A stretch of DNA of 24,160 nucleotides from Plantago elongata (lineage: Eukaryota > Streptophyta > Magnoliopsida > Lamiales > Plantaginaceae), in assembly GCA_036897095.1 (NCBI GenBank), contig JAYMSP010002462.1, forward strand, positions 1-24,160, written 5' to 3'. Below the pieces are notes generated by a model that had not been told where the DNA came from, made no database searches, and was given only the letters and a program-made list of their open reading frames with translations. Below, one piece after another: positions 10,173 through 21,099 of the stretch. A program made the translations under genes and the position numbers. The number at the start of each line of letters is the position of its first letter. Position 1 is the stretch's first letter.

Positions 10173-10320
10173 GGGGCTGATTGACATGACATTTGAATGG
10201 GCATTTTTGTAAAATTGTGTTTGAAATGGAATTGAAATGGGGTATTTGAAGTGTATTTTAGGCCAAATCATTGTTCATCGAGCCAAATGGGGGCATTTAA
10301 ATGCTATCCCAATCAGTGTT
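10173..10320 (+). mobile_element. short Tourist-like MITE (family copy 1)
   Basis: Starts GGGGCTGATTG and ends in CCCAATCAG followed by diverged bases. It shares long phrases with 18662-18819, such as ATTGAAATGGG, GAAGTGTATTTTAGG and GTTCATCGAGCCAA. The ends form an imperfect inverted repeat. No clear 3-bp target duplication remains, because the right end has lost its CCCC. It is non-coding and lies 45 bp from the next transposon. Confidence 0.75.
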
Positions 10321-10364
10321 TTAATGTCATTAGCTCCATATACTCATGGGTCCACATGTTTTAT

Positions 10365-11096
10365 CTAGGGATGTGTATATAATCCGAATTCAAAAATTCA
10401 ATTTGATAATCCAAAAATCTGATCCGAACCGATCCGATTGGTATATTCAGATCGTTTGGACTAGCACTGTTCCCAATTCACGAATTTTCAAATTAATCCA
10501 ATCCATCCGAAAAATAATTTTTTTATATATACATTATAATTTTTCACACCTAAATTGTCAATGAATTTTTAAAATCCTAGATCTACACTCACAAATCACA
10601 ATCCAAATTTCACTCTCACAAAGTCATAACTCACATTCCACTCTACTCTTACTGTCTCACAAGTAATTAACAACGTCTTCTCTTCACTCTCCCCAATCGC
10701 TGTCGGTCCTCCCTTTCAGTCACACATCCCTTCCTCCTCAGCCACACCTCTCTTCCGCTGCCGTCTGTCCTCCTTATCAGTCCCGCTCCCGCCTCCCTTT
10801 TGCCATCAGTCCATCCTCCTCCCCAGCCGTGCCGCCACTAAATCAACAGCCGCTTGTCATCCTCCTCACCATCTACCTTCCGATAAATCACTGAGTTTCT
10901 ATTCTATTTGACTGTTTTGGTTCGATCTAATTTTATAATTTTGACAAATTTTACTTTTTTAAGAATAAGCTGTAGATTTTTGGATTAAATTCGAAAAAAC
11001 CCAATCCGGTTTTAGATTGATCCGAAATAGATTGGGATCGAATTTCGAATTGACCAAAAGTTTAATATTGATCCGATCCGATTCATGCACCCCTAG
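10365..11096. mobile_element. non-autonomous hAT-like transposon, about 0.73 kb
   Basis: The left end reads CTAGGGATGTGTAT and the right end, read inward on the other strand, CTAGGGGTGCATGA. Both arms contain repeated CCGATCCGA/AATCCGAA words, giving long imperfect inverted repeats. TAGGGGTGTGCA-type ends are common in plant non-autonomous hAT elements. A clean 8-bp duplication is not visible, although GTTTTAT before the left end and GTTTTGT at the right end are similar. The middle holds a TATATATA word (about 10523-10530) followed by a C/T-rich stretch (about 10675-10870) that looks like a transcribed leader, with no open frame. A mariner-type TA duplication is the alternative reading. Confidence 0.6.
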
Positions 11097-11508
11097 TTTT
11101 GTACTTTATTAAAAGAAATTGACTCCCTCTTAAAAAAGAAAAGAAAAAAACTTGACTTTGTTAATCCTAGTCTTGTATGTATAAATTTAGGAAAAGAAAG
11201 GTACTCTCTGGAATTATGAGAACATGATATTATGTTGGCCAAACTTCAGAAGGAAAATAGCAAAGTACAGCTTTGAGTAATTGACAGTGGATAGAATTGA
11301 GATGTAATCTTTTGCACCAACAAATAGATTGAGAAATGATTCAAAAGATATGAACTCTATAAATAAGCATCATTTCTTGTTGGTCAACATACAAACTCAA
11401 GTGACTCAATACTCTTGTTGAGATCAAGAGACAACAATCACTTCCATAGCATGGAGATAAAACATAAGTTACTATAAGCAGATATTATATACAAAACTCG
11501 GCTTTCTT
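11097..11508. other. intergenic DNA and probable 3' UTR of the ROPGEF gene
   Basis: The part next to 11508 should be the 3' UTR of the minus-strand gene. I cannot place its poly-A signal with confidence: no perfect AATAAA is seen on the minus strand within 200 bp of the stop, and the nearest is at about 11104-11109. No other gene is seen. Confidence 0.45.
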
Positions 11509-14500
11509 TCACTTGGGAGAATTTTGACCAGATGCACCGGGGCTAGTCTCTCCACCAATGCACCACACCCGGCTTCTGCTTGGCGTCGTAGTCACAGAAC
11601 TTATTTTAGATTCTTCATGTTGAGCCTCAACTTCAGCACCATTTGTCTCGCGGTTGCAAGTTTTTGCATCTGCTCTATCTAACAGATGAATGAGAGAGTG
11701 CCTTACGCGGTCAAGCATTGGACTGTCTGATACTCCAGGTATCCTGGCTCCAACTAGATGTGACATAGCCATTGGTGAATTTGGATTGCTTATCACATCT
11801 TCTTGGAGAATATCACCAATCCGCGAGATTATGCTGAATGCGAGGTTCGCAAGAACACGAGAGTATGCTTCAAGAATTGCATGGCCAACATCCTACATAT
11901 TTTGAACAGAAAACAGCTCACTCATTTGCTTGCAAGGTGGGTGTTTCTAATGCTTACAGAATACTCCCATAAAAGAACATTCAGTTTTTTTTCCGAATGA
12001 ACAATGAATACTGACCTTGTTGTATTGGATTTTTGTCACGTCAAGGAAGGAATGGGGAAGATTTGGATATTTAGCTTTGAGCTGATGCAGGAACACCTCT
12101 GCCTGGACAACCAGAGACTCCATTTTATCTAACTCATACATCGGGTCTTTTGGGAAAGTCCATGATGTTCTAGCTGGAGATTTTCCACTTGCATACCCTG
12201 CGATTTTTTCTTTCCAAGCAAATATAGCAGCTTCAAGTTTATTAACTGCTTCCAGAGCATTATGTTCAGATTTCAAGTACAAACAGTCAACCATTGCTTC
12301 AGGTGAGATCGAATCTGCAGTCAATATTCTGTACATTTCCTCTCCAACATTCGCCTTTCCAGACTAAAGCAAGCAACGAGAACTCAGTTTAGTTTCAAAT
12401 GAGGAAAGAGCAAGATGTTCTGGAAATGAGACTGATGATGGTTACCTTGGGAAGTGCATCCCTGATGATTATAGGAATGGGCATGATCTCCAAGACACTC
12501 TCATTGATTGCTTTTGTGGCTTTAAATACTTGATAAACAAGTTTACCCTGATGTAACAATCTTTTTCGCTCTACGTCTGAAAGTCCAATGTTAGGTACCC
12601 TCGGAGAAGGAAGCCACCATCTTTGGCTCTCCCCAGCACTTCTGCTTCGTCCTTCTGCTCGGCTACCAACTTCTGCGTACCAAAACTCAGTACCAATCAT
12701 CGAATCAAGCATTTCCTGTAAGTTTCATTAATAAAATTACATGTCAACTTTCAAACAATTTCTACCAGACAAATCCCAAAGCACTGAAGTGAGTGAAGAG
12801 TCCACCTACAATAAGCATAGAGTCCAACTTCTGAAGTGCTGGAAGATTCATATGGATGTCTGCTCTAGCTTTTGGAGTCATTATCTGTACAAAAGATCTG
12901 TTAAGCGAAAACCATCATGAACCGTACACTTCAATTTGTAAGATAAAAAGTGTACTGTACCTCTAACATTCGACCATTTGCGCCGTGTTGCTTAGCAGGA
13001 ACCAGCTCAATCATATGGTTGGTCGGGGCAAGAAGCCAGTCCATTTCTGTTTTCCACTTGTGTTTTCTTTCCTCAGGCAACGGCTCCAATTTCCAAAGCT
13101 CGCCAAATATCGAAGCTGCATAGTCAACACAATTGTCCGAACTATCAAGATTAATATGGTGAATGACTGAAACTCAATAATCTATTGTTAATTCAATTTA
13201 AGTTTTATTGTGCGATTCCGGAAATACAAAACCTTGGTGAAGTGGAAAAGAAGGGGATTTGAGCAGAGTAGTTTTGAAAACAAGGGAATTACATGCAATC
13301 AAAACAGGTGTGTATCGCTGACATATTCTGTACCTGCTAGATTTGATATAGAGTTTGACAATGCTAATGCAGTGGATATCCCCTTGGTGCCACCGGTAAT
13401 ATCCTCTCCAAGCAAAAGCTTAGCAAACTTTTCTTTCATTGTTTCCACATCTGAAAGCCTGCTGGCATCACACTGTTTCTCTTTCACATCACAGTGTTTC
13501 GCTTTCACATCAGAGCGCCGAGGACTTGCTGAGCAATTCCATTCATCCTGACACTGATCTTCTTTCTTCATTATTGTCCACAGAGATGAAAATGATCCGA
13601 AGTTATTGGTGCTGGAAGAGCAGCTTGAATCATCCTCGTCAAACGAGTCAGTGACACCACCATCTCCTCTGCTAGTTCGACTTTCATTGTCGTAAGAATG
13701 ACTGTTGAGAATGCAGCTCTCTAGCCCATTGTATGTCATTATTTCTGATCATTCAAATATCATATTTGTATAAATAAAAGAACATATGCGTAATTACATG
13801 TGCTGCAGCTCTAGACATATGAAAGTCGAAGTTTCAAGGCCTAAAACGAGGCAAAGCATTCCACACGATGCTAAATGTCTACTCTAATCATAACTCTCTT
13901 GAAGTAAACGGTAATTTGAAGTGTATCAACACGTCTTGGGACTGCAACATACTCCGACTACACCATTTACAATCCTATAATCATTTATCTAAGCACAAGC
14001 AAAACACATGTAGGTTTTCTTGGATTCCAATTATAGCTCGGATAAGGAGTGCATATGTAGTAAACACACAAGTGCCAGCATCCATTATTTGACTTGAATA
14101 TTCACATTATCACATGAATGTGTGTCCAAGAGATCTATTACTCTACATAACACAGACATCTCTTGTTTGTGGATCTCTGCACATGGCATTAGTACTACAA
14201 GGACTATGGCTCATAAGGTACCATCAAATAGACAAATATAACAAAACCACTAGTAGAGTAGTACAGTACACACGAAGTATCCAAGATCACTTATTGAAAT
14301 GACAAAAGATCTACAGATTATTTTTACATAATTTTTAAAACAGACTGTTTGATTTGATAAAAACTCAGAAACATTGACATTGACATTTAAGGCAACTAAG
14401 TGTAAACAAGAATGAAAGCCACTAGTGAATTTTCAAATATACCACAGTGCAATGTGAGTAGGGACAAGAGATCATTATTTGATTCTAATTAATCAGGGAC

Positions 14501-16058
14501 TTAAAAAGACGGGAAAATTTGAAATGCCATGAAATTAGGAGAAAATCTTGATGTGTGTTATATACAAGAAGAAAAAACTGAGATTTTTTTTCCATAATAG
14601 ATGCTGATCCAAGCAAAAGGCATACAATATTTAAACAACAAAGTCAGAAAGACAATGACTTTTCTTGTCACACTAACTCCAATATTAAAATGAGAGTGAT
14701 GTTTTTTTAAAATTATAAAAAGGTATTAAGCTACCGTCCATATATCACCATTATCAATCATAAATTTGACAATGGCGTTATGTACATACTACAACGTGCA
14801 ATCACTGCTTACCATTGACAAATCATCTTCACTTGACAATACTAGAAGCCAAACAGCTAATAAGATGTTTGGGGCCACAACCATTGGGTTATAACAAATA
14901 CAGGACATTTGTAAAGATGAGCACTTTGGACCATGCAACACAGAGATCCTAAGCACGGCGTAAAAAGCCCGAATAATTTGGTGTAGATGTAACTTGTGGA
15001 CTGCAGTTGCATTTTGTTACCATGCCTCTTTAAAGAGGTGAATAGAGAGTAGTTACATTTATCAGACCATCCAGATGAGGCTTTACTCTTTAGTACTGTG
15101 TGATAATTATGATTTCTTCAATATTCTGGCAAGAAACACGTTCAATTCAGTCTATTCAATAGTCAAAGAAATGGAAGGAAATACCTTTCTTGCAGGGTGA
15201 AATAAATGTAACCATATGTAATAGAGTAATAAATAGAGTTAACCCCACTTGTTCAACATTCACATGATATGGTAACATAGGTTTATATATTTCAGACTTT
15301 AGTCCCAAGCTAATCTTACCCAAGGACCCACGAGTCACGATCTATGTGGAGATCACGTATGGATTTCACATAGTTTGTGAGTGGTGTTACGGTAAAATTT
15401 CCCTAAAGATGTAAAATAAAACATAATTTGTTACTACTTCTAGAAATAACTCAGATAAATTTAGGTCTGGATTATGGACCAGCTGGGTAGGGGACTTTAA
15501 ATTGGAAAATTTTAGTTGTCAAAGACTTTTATGATACTTAAACGGTTTTAAATTTCTTTCAATTGCCAAGTTTCCTCATCAACCCCATGTGTTAGGTAAT
15601 TAGGTGCATCACGGAGTAATGCATTCATAACAATAAACTTTGACTTGTGACATTTAAACAATTTTAAATATTTTGCACGAATTCCATTTTTGTACTTTCT
15701 TGAAATTGAAATTCGATTACTTACCTGTATGTTCTTTGTAGCGTTTTAGTACATGACTAGGACTTATGAATGTACACTAATGCTCTCCTAAGCAATACAT
15801 ATCTGCATTCTAATGTTAAATCCTACACGAGTTGAGGGGGGAAATAACTGCACTCACGTGACTAATTTCACCAACATTTAGCCCGGTTAGCTATCGTTGC
15901 AGAAACACCATGAACTACAACTAGTAGCTACAGTTATCAAATTTTATAAGATAACACACTAAGAGCACATGAAGAAAGAACTTACTTTCTGGTTCATCAA
16001 AATCAAGGCTAATTTCCCGGTCTCTGGTACAACAAGCTAGCCTCCTCCTCATGATCAT
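11509..16058 (-). CDS. ROPGEF14: PRONE-domain ROP guanine nucleotide exchange factor, ROPGEF14-like, 571 aa
   Basis: Activates plant ROP/RAC small GTPases by exchanging GDP for GTP, downstream of receptor kinases, at the plasma membrane. Coding exons in transcript order are 16058-15986, 13744-13334, 13115-12961, 12884-12810, 12715-12446, 12363-12016 and 11892-11509. All introns are GT-AG, phases close, and the total is 1716 nt with TGA. The N-terminus [20 protein letters not shown] followed by the [10 protein letters not shown] phrase is what I remember of Arabidopsis ROPGEF14 and not of other members. The PRONE domain covers about residues 124-476: METMKEKF-like start ([16 protein letters not shown]), [51 protein letters not shown], the invariant WWLPSP (271-276), [15 protein letters not shown] and [10 protein letters not shown]. 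The N-terminal linker (about 45-120) is acidic and Ser-rich, and the C-terminal tail (477-571) is variable, as in the family, where it can be autoinhibitory. Length matches the family. The start at 16058 is chosen because MIMRRR parallels the known N-terminus. Confidence 0.95.
13470..13511 (-). repeat. two tandem 21-nt units inside ROPGEF exon 2
   Basis: Two adjacent 21-nt units match at 19 of 21 positions and encode DVKAKHC and DVKEKQC (residues about 103-109 and 110-116). They lie in the poorly conserved linker just before the PRONE domain, and the frame is kept. This is probably a local duplication without effect on the catalytic core. Confidence 0.85.
13745..15985 (-). other. first coding intron of the ROPGEF gene (2.2 kb)
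   Basis: This intron starts with a perfect GTAAGT donor (minus strand, 15985 downward) and ends in AG at 13746-13745. It separates the 24-codon N-terminal exon from the rest. It is AT-rich, and short open frames on either strand show no family resemblance. No transposon ends were recognised. Its length is far above that of the other introns of the gene (76-218 bp), which may point to regulatory content or old insertions. Confidence 0.85.
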
Positions 16059-17530
16059 TTTTCCCACCTGTTTGTTTGGTTCACAAGTTCTTGGCGCAAA
16101 TGTTATACCCCACCTACCTACAAAGTATAAAAAACACACAGACAAGCATTAAGCACCTATTTTTTCTGAGAAAAAAGAATATCATCCATTCTAAGGCCAA
16201 AAAATACCACAAAACCAACAATGTACAGCAAAAGGTCCTCAAATAAAAACTCAGAATGACAATGTACTTAGGCCATCACTCTTTAAGTAGTAATATCAAT
16301 CTATCAAAGAAAAGGAAAACAAATTACTCAACTGGTTGACTAACAAATAGAAAGAATATTAATGCTTCTTCCAAAAAAGTTAAAGGAAACATGTAAAGAG
16401 TGTTAGTACAACAGTAATCCAACATAGTAAATTCATTTACTTCTTTACAATCTTGTTTTGCTCCACTGTCAATGCATTTCAAAACACTTCCACAAATAGT
16501 TCTATTTTGCAAAACCAAGTGGATGTAGATAATATACAAAAATATAATAATAAATATTTTATTTGAAAAAAAGAATTATTTAGAAAAAAGACAAGGAAAA
16601 TGAGCAAGCTTGTTTCCATGTGGATGTGTAACGTCTCTCTCTTCTATCTCGAACTTGTAAAAATTCCAAAATGCACCGATATACTATACAAACAATTTAA
16701 TTATTCGAGTGACCTACTTATAAAACATTGTTTAAAAAACAGTTTTGTCCATTTTTGTATAGAAAATATGAAATGAGGAAAAACTCAATCCCAAGATTGG
16801 TAATTTTCCGAGTGGACTCGGACTCAGTGAGTTAAAAGCAAGAAAAGGAAGCGAGTTAAGAAAGGTAAAAGTGGAATGGAACAGAAAACTAAAGCAGTAA
16901 GTTGTGTGCATAAAACAAAAGGTATGAGAAAGTAGAAAAACTCAAAAAAAAGAGAAGCTTTGTTGACGTAATGGAAGATTAGCTTTTTGCAGAGAGTGGC
17001 AAATGGGTCAAAAGATTATTTGTCAGTCTCTTCTGCATAAAACTGTTTTTGACTGTTCTGTTCATCATGAACCAAAAAAAAAAGTAAGAAAAGGAATAAA
17101 AACAGTAATGTTAGTGGTCTAGTGGAGTGGGTAAAAATACCAACTTTTTCCACAACAAAGGCTAGAGGAAATGTAAAACACACACAATGTGTAAAGATTT
17201 GATTTTTTTTCGTAAAGACTGAATCTTGGAAGGAAAACAAAACAGAGCAAGGAGAAATGGAGTACCTTTGTTTGTGTAAGGGAGTAATCTTGGAGTGGAT
17301 TTGTTGGAATGGAGGTGGATTTGTTTAAAGAAATTTGATGGGAAAAGTTGTGTGTTCTGAAATGGAATGGAGTAAATGATGACAATGGGAATTAATTGCA
17401 GGGTGAAAGGATCTGAGGGAGAAGAAGAAGTAGTGAAGTAAAAGGTGGGATTGAAGAGAAATGGTATGCACAATGTATGCTTTCTTGTTTGTTTAACAGA
17501 TGCTGCTTAGTGCTTGTTGCAGATGGTGCT
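16059..17530 (-). other. ROPGEF 5' UTR: leader exon plus 1.2-kb leader intron
   Basis: Just upstream of the start codon the minus strand reads CAG at 16070-16068, a splice acceptor, leaving a 9-nt leader on the first coding exon. A donor CAAAG|GTACT ends a candidate leader exon at 17266. The region 17266-17530 on the minus strand is pyrimidine-rich (TTCTTCTTCTCC-type) and has no ATG at all, as expected of a leader exon. Together they suggest an untranslated first exon and an intron of about 1198 bp (17265-16068). Splicing was inferred by eye only. Confidence 0.5.
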
Positions 17531-17561
17531 TATGGGCTTGGTTGGTTGGGTGGTTGGTTGA

Positions 17562-17568
17562 TTAAATA
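17562..17568 (-). promoter_or_regulatory. possible TATA element of the ROPGEF gene
   Basis: The minus strand reads TATTTAA here, a weak TATA-like word about 30 bp before the inferred start of the pyrimidine-rich leader exon. The position is reasonable but the match is not strong. Confidence 0.35.
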
Positions 17569-17569
17569 G

Positions 17570-18661
17570 TTTGATTTGGAGTAAATATGATGGAGTGTGT
17601 TGAGAGAGAAGGCTGGTAATGGTGGAGTAGTGGCAGAGACTGAGAAAATCACAGGTGACACAGACAACAACAGGGAATTCAATTCAATTGAGGAACTTTG
17701 AAGGAATAGATCAGTACAAGAGACAAAAGAATAGAAAAGGCCATTTTTATTCTCTATTTTGTGTGGGATTCAAACGTACCGTAAATTTCATGTTATATGA
17801 GATAGTGTATTTTATTATATACAAAAATATAAATTACTTATAGTGAAACAGTATGTTACATCCTTCAATAATTTTGGATATTAAGTTTTGATGTACCTCC
17901 CATAATAATGTGTTGGATTCATGTTATAGAGAATGAGTATGGATGGTATTTTAGAACTTGGCGGATTGATCCGTATTATATAATATTCACCGGTTACAAT
18001 AGATTAAACTTATATACGATTTAAATTCAGATTAATCTGTAATACATAAGAAGTTGTGAAAAAACACCTATGTTTTTTAGATTTACAGGTTTACTAACAC
18101 ATTTGGATGGAAAATATGTTTCTCTTCTTTTAAACAAGTGGCTATTCAAACAAAATTATCTTTATCTTCATACATTTGTTATTGATGAGGAGATCGGGTA
18201 GCAATTCAAACTGGTTCGATTGTATTTCTATTAAGTTATGTAATGTTTTAAATTATAGTAAAGTTCATCAACAACATCATAATGCATGATCTTATGCACA
18301 ATGTCTATAATTATGAAAGATAGAGAAGAAATTGTAGCATGGAAAATTTGTAGCGATTTCTACGGTTTGTTCAACTTTCTATCACAGCTCATCCAAATAC
18401 ATAAAAAATATATAAATTCTTAGAAAATCTAAGATTTATTTAAACAATAGGAAAGTCAAGGTATTTTTGGCTTTTGTGTTTTAACGGTCTAACTGGTCGA
18501 ATTTTCTAAAAACTTTTCTAAAAACCTGTCGAAACACACATTTTTATTTTTATTGTAGTTTTAATAGATTATGTTAGGATTTTAAGATGTTAGCATTAAA
18601 TGTTTCAATCACAGTTTTAAAGTATTTTGTTAATGTTTTAAGAGATGAAATGAAGATTTTA
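17570..18661. other. ROPGEF upstream and intergenic DNA
   Basis: The first part is the promoter region of the minus-strand ROPGEF gene. The rest is AT-rich DNA without a credible open frame. From about 18540 the plus strand carries phrases such as GTAGTTTTAA, GTTAGCATTAAATG and GTTAATGTTTTAAG. These look like the reverse complement of the repeats found at 18960-20460. Confidence 0.5.
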
Positions 18662-18819
18662 GGGGCTGATTGGTATAGAATTTGAATGGGCATTTTGATA
18701 GATTTTGGTGAAATTGTGTTTGGAATGGAATTGAAATGGGAGTATTTGAAGTGTATTTTAGGTCAAATCACTGTTCATCGAGCCAATGGACCGATTACAA
18801 TTGGGAAACAAACATCCCT
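18662..18819 (+). mobile_element. short Tourist-like MITE (family copy 2)
   Basis: A 158-bp element beginning GGGGCTGATTGG and ending ACAAACATCCCT, so the ends form an imperfect inverted repeat (about 8 of 12). It is flanked by TTA on both sides (18659-18661 and 18820-18822), the target duplication typical of PIF/Harbinger MITEs. It is closely similar to 10173-10320 over most of its length and interrupts the repeat-like DNA described for 18540-18955. Confidence 0.8.
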
Positions 18820-18959
18820 TTAATGTGTCAGGATTGTATGTTTCAATTATAGTGCTAACCTCTTTTGTTAATTTTTTAACAAACGGTATGATGGTTTTAG
18901 GGACCTTCATGATATATGTATAGTGACTTATTATAGTTTTAAGTAGCAATCTAATATCA

Positions 18960-20460
18960 GTAAACCTCCATTAAACAAGTCTGAAAGTTACCGAAAAGTC
19001 AATAAAACAACAATAAACAAAGCTTAAAACTAAATGAGCTGCTCGCACGTTCAATGTCATCCAAATATTTTAAAACATTAGTTTCATGAAAATAAAAATT
19101 ACAATGAATATTTTTTAGTTGTTAAAATAAGCTTTTTCAGATCAAACTTGACGTTGAACTCCATCTTCGTGTTTTTCGTTGCTTGTGCTTGTTACTTCTA
19201 CCATAGTAACACATTTGAGAGACCTATCATCCAACTCGTTGTCAACATCACATTTGTTTAAAATATTCACTAACTGGATCAAAACCATAACAAATCTAAT
19301 TAAAACTATCACGTCGGTGCTTAAATAAAAAATGAACATACAAAACAAGTTTAAAATAGTAACATTGATGCTTAAAATCATGCCTCTTAAAGCTAATCAA
19401 TCATGTTAGAACTTAAAACTATAACAAGGAAGGAATATGCAATACAAATTAAAATTTGTAACAAAAACGCTTAAATACATAGCAGGGCTTTGTAAAACTA
19501 ATAACAATACATCTTTAAAATATTAAAAAAAAACACTTGCAAACAATCATATCATAAGAATTTCACCATAAATTAAAAATACTAATTGCTTAAAACTACA
19601 ACAATTGGTCTTTAAACTACAACATATTCACTAAACAAGTAACATACATAAATATTCAACACAAACTAAAAACAGAAATATTGAAGCTCAGTGCCACGTA
19701 AAACTTCAACAAAGCATTTGCAAAAAAATAAATCATAAATATTTCATCGGAAGCTAAAAACACTATCATAATTGCTTAAAACTACAATGATATATCTTAG
19801 AATTATGGGTCTTTAACTAAAACTATCGGTGCTTAATACAAGATTGAAGGAGAATGTAATATAAATTAAAAACAGTAACATTGATGCTTAAAACAATAGC
19901 AGTATCATGTACAATTGTAAGAATTGCTCCTAAAACTAAAACAAAGCATTGCACGCAATCAAATCATAAATATTTCACGAGAAACTAAAAAAATTAATAT
20001 TATTGTTTAAAACTATAACAATAGGTCTTTAAAAGTATACATGTGCATTAAAAATAATACTAGATAAAATTATCCACACAAACTAAAAACATTAAATTTA
20101 AAAACCATACCATGCATCCTAAAACTATAACAATGCATCTTATAACTATAACAAATCATAAATGGAACACAAACTAAAAACAGTGACATTAATGCTTATA
20201 ATTAATAACAATACCTCCTGAAACTATTAATACGTACTATATGCAACACAAGCTAAAATCACTAACGTTAAATAATAAGCAATAACCTTACATATTAAAC
20301 TATAACAAAACGTTTGGAAAAAACTAGAATCATAATATTTTCTCAAAATCTTAAACAGTAAAGTTGATACTTAAAACTTCTAACAGGTTTTGAAACCATA
20401 ACATATGTTGTAAAAATACTAACCATAAAAAAAATTACTTCAACATAAGATGAATAAATG
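18960..20460. repeat. degenerate A-rich tandem repeat array
   Basis: About 1.5 kb built of recurring phrases: CTAAAAACAGTAACATTGATGCTTAAAAC-like blocks (for example near 19350, 19862, 20173, 20350), AAATCATAAATATTTCAC-like blocks (near 19545, 19727, 19953) and AACTATAACAATGCATCTTAAA-like blocks. The spacing between AAATCATAAATATTTC blocks is roughly 180-230 bp, so the higher-order unit is about 200 bp and strongly diverged. No open frame longer than about 80 codons is seen. It may be an old satellite or the body of a large non-autonomous transposon. Confidence 0.65.
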
Positions 20461-20719
20461 CTTAAACCATAAATTGCATCTTATTATTATAATGACTCAA
20501 TAAGAAAAATAAGCAGTTGGAGGACAGATCCTAATCCATTGGATATACTATATATTCACACAAAAGAAGAAGCTAATTCAATCAACGAGCTTAAACAATT
20601 AACCATCATCCATATAAAGCAATTTCGACGATGACAACTAACCTAGATCATCAATTTAACGAATCGAACCAAAACTGAATGAAACACAATATAGCAGATC
20701 TGAATAATTGATAAAGATG

Positions 20720-21060
20720 TAGATGATGTGGATAAGAGTACAATTTATGGTGCAAGTTGAAGGCTTGTGCTATCCATTTGCAAGCAAAGGTGGATCACTC
20801 AAGGGTAGCCAGTTGGATCGCGGAGGAGAAGTGGCGGTGTGGGCGAATTGGTTTGGTTGTGTGGATCAGTGGAGGCAGGAGCGATTAGGTTCGGTGGGTG
20901 TGGATCGGTGGCGGTTGGGGGAGAATCGATCCAGTGGCCTAGATCAGTGTCGTGGAGGAGGCGATTGAGTCTGGTGGCACGTGGATCGGTGGTGGTGATT
21001 GAGGATCGTTGTTTCCTCTTTCGCGTAGTGAAGATGTTGCATGGTGACGATGGAAATGGA
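20720..21060 (-). repeat. GC-richer leader-like tract with GTGGATCGGTGG repeats
   Basis: A GC-richer island within very AT-rich DNA. On the plus strand it repeats GTGGATC(A/G)GTGG followed by GGxGxxGCGATT-like words four times (near 20862, 20898, 20945, 20980). The spacing is about 35-50 bp. On the minus strand it is C-rich with many CCACC and ATCCAC words, resembling an untranslated leader downstream of the TATA box at 21083-21091. The longest frames across it are compositional, and the first minus-strand ATG gives only about 32 codons. I do not recognise a protein. Confidence 0.5.
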
Positions 21061-21082
21061 TGGATCGAATTTTTTATTCTTT

Positions 21083-21091
21083 ATTTATATA
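21083..21091 (-). promoter_or_regulatory. minus-strand TATA box pointing into the repeat array
   Basis: The minus strand reads CCCTATATAAATA, a near-perfect plant TATA box. Transcription would start near 21055 and run through the C-rich tract into the array at 20460-18960. No protein gene follows, so the product would be a non-coding or transposon transcript. Promoter activity is inferred from sequence only. Confidence 0.45.
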
Positions 21092-21099
21092 GGGAACCG

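Noticed and set aside
12985..13654. Plus-strand open frames opposite the ROPGEF exons (for example 13210-13551 and 13439-13654)
   Set aside because: They are antisense shadows of strongly conserved minus-strand coding exons.
17119..17473. Minus-strand open frames of 88 and 103 codons in the ROPGEF leader
   Set aside because: Both begin with TTG rather than ATG. The region is pyrimidine-rich and has no minus-strand ATG, which fits an untranslated leader better.
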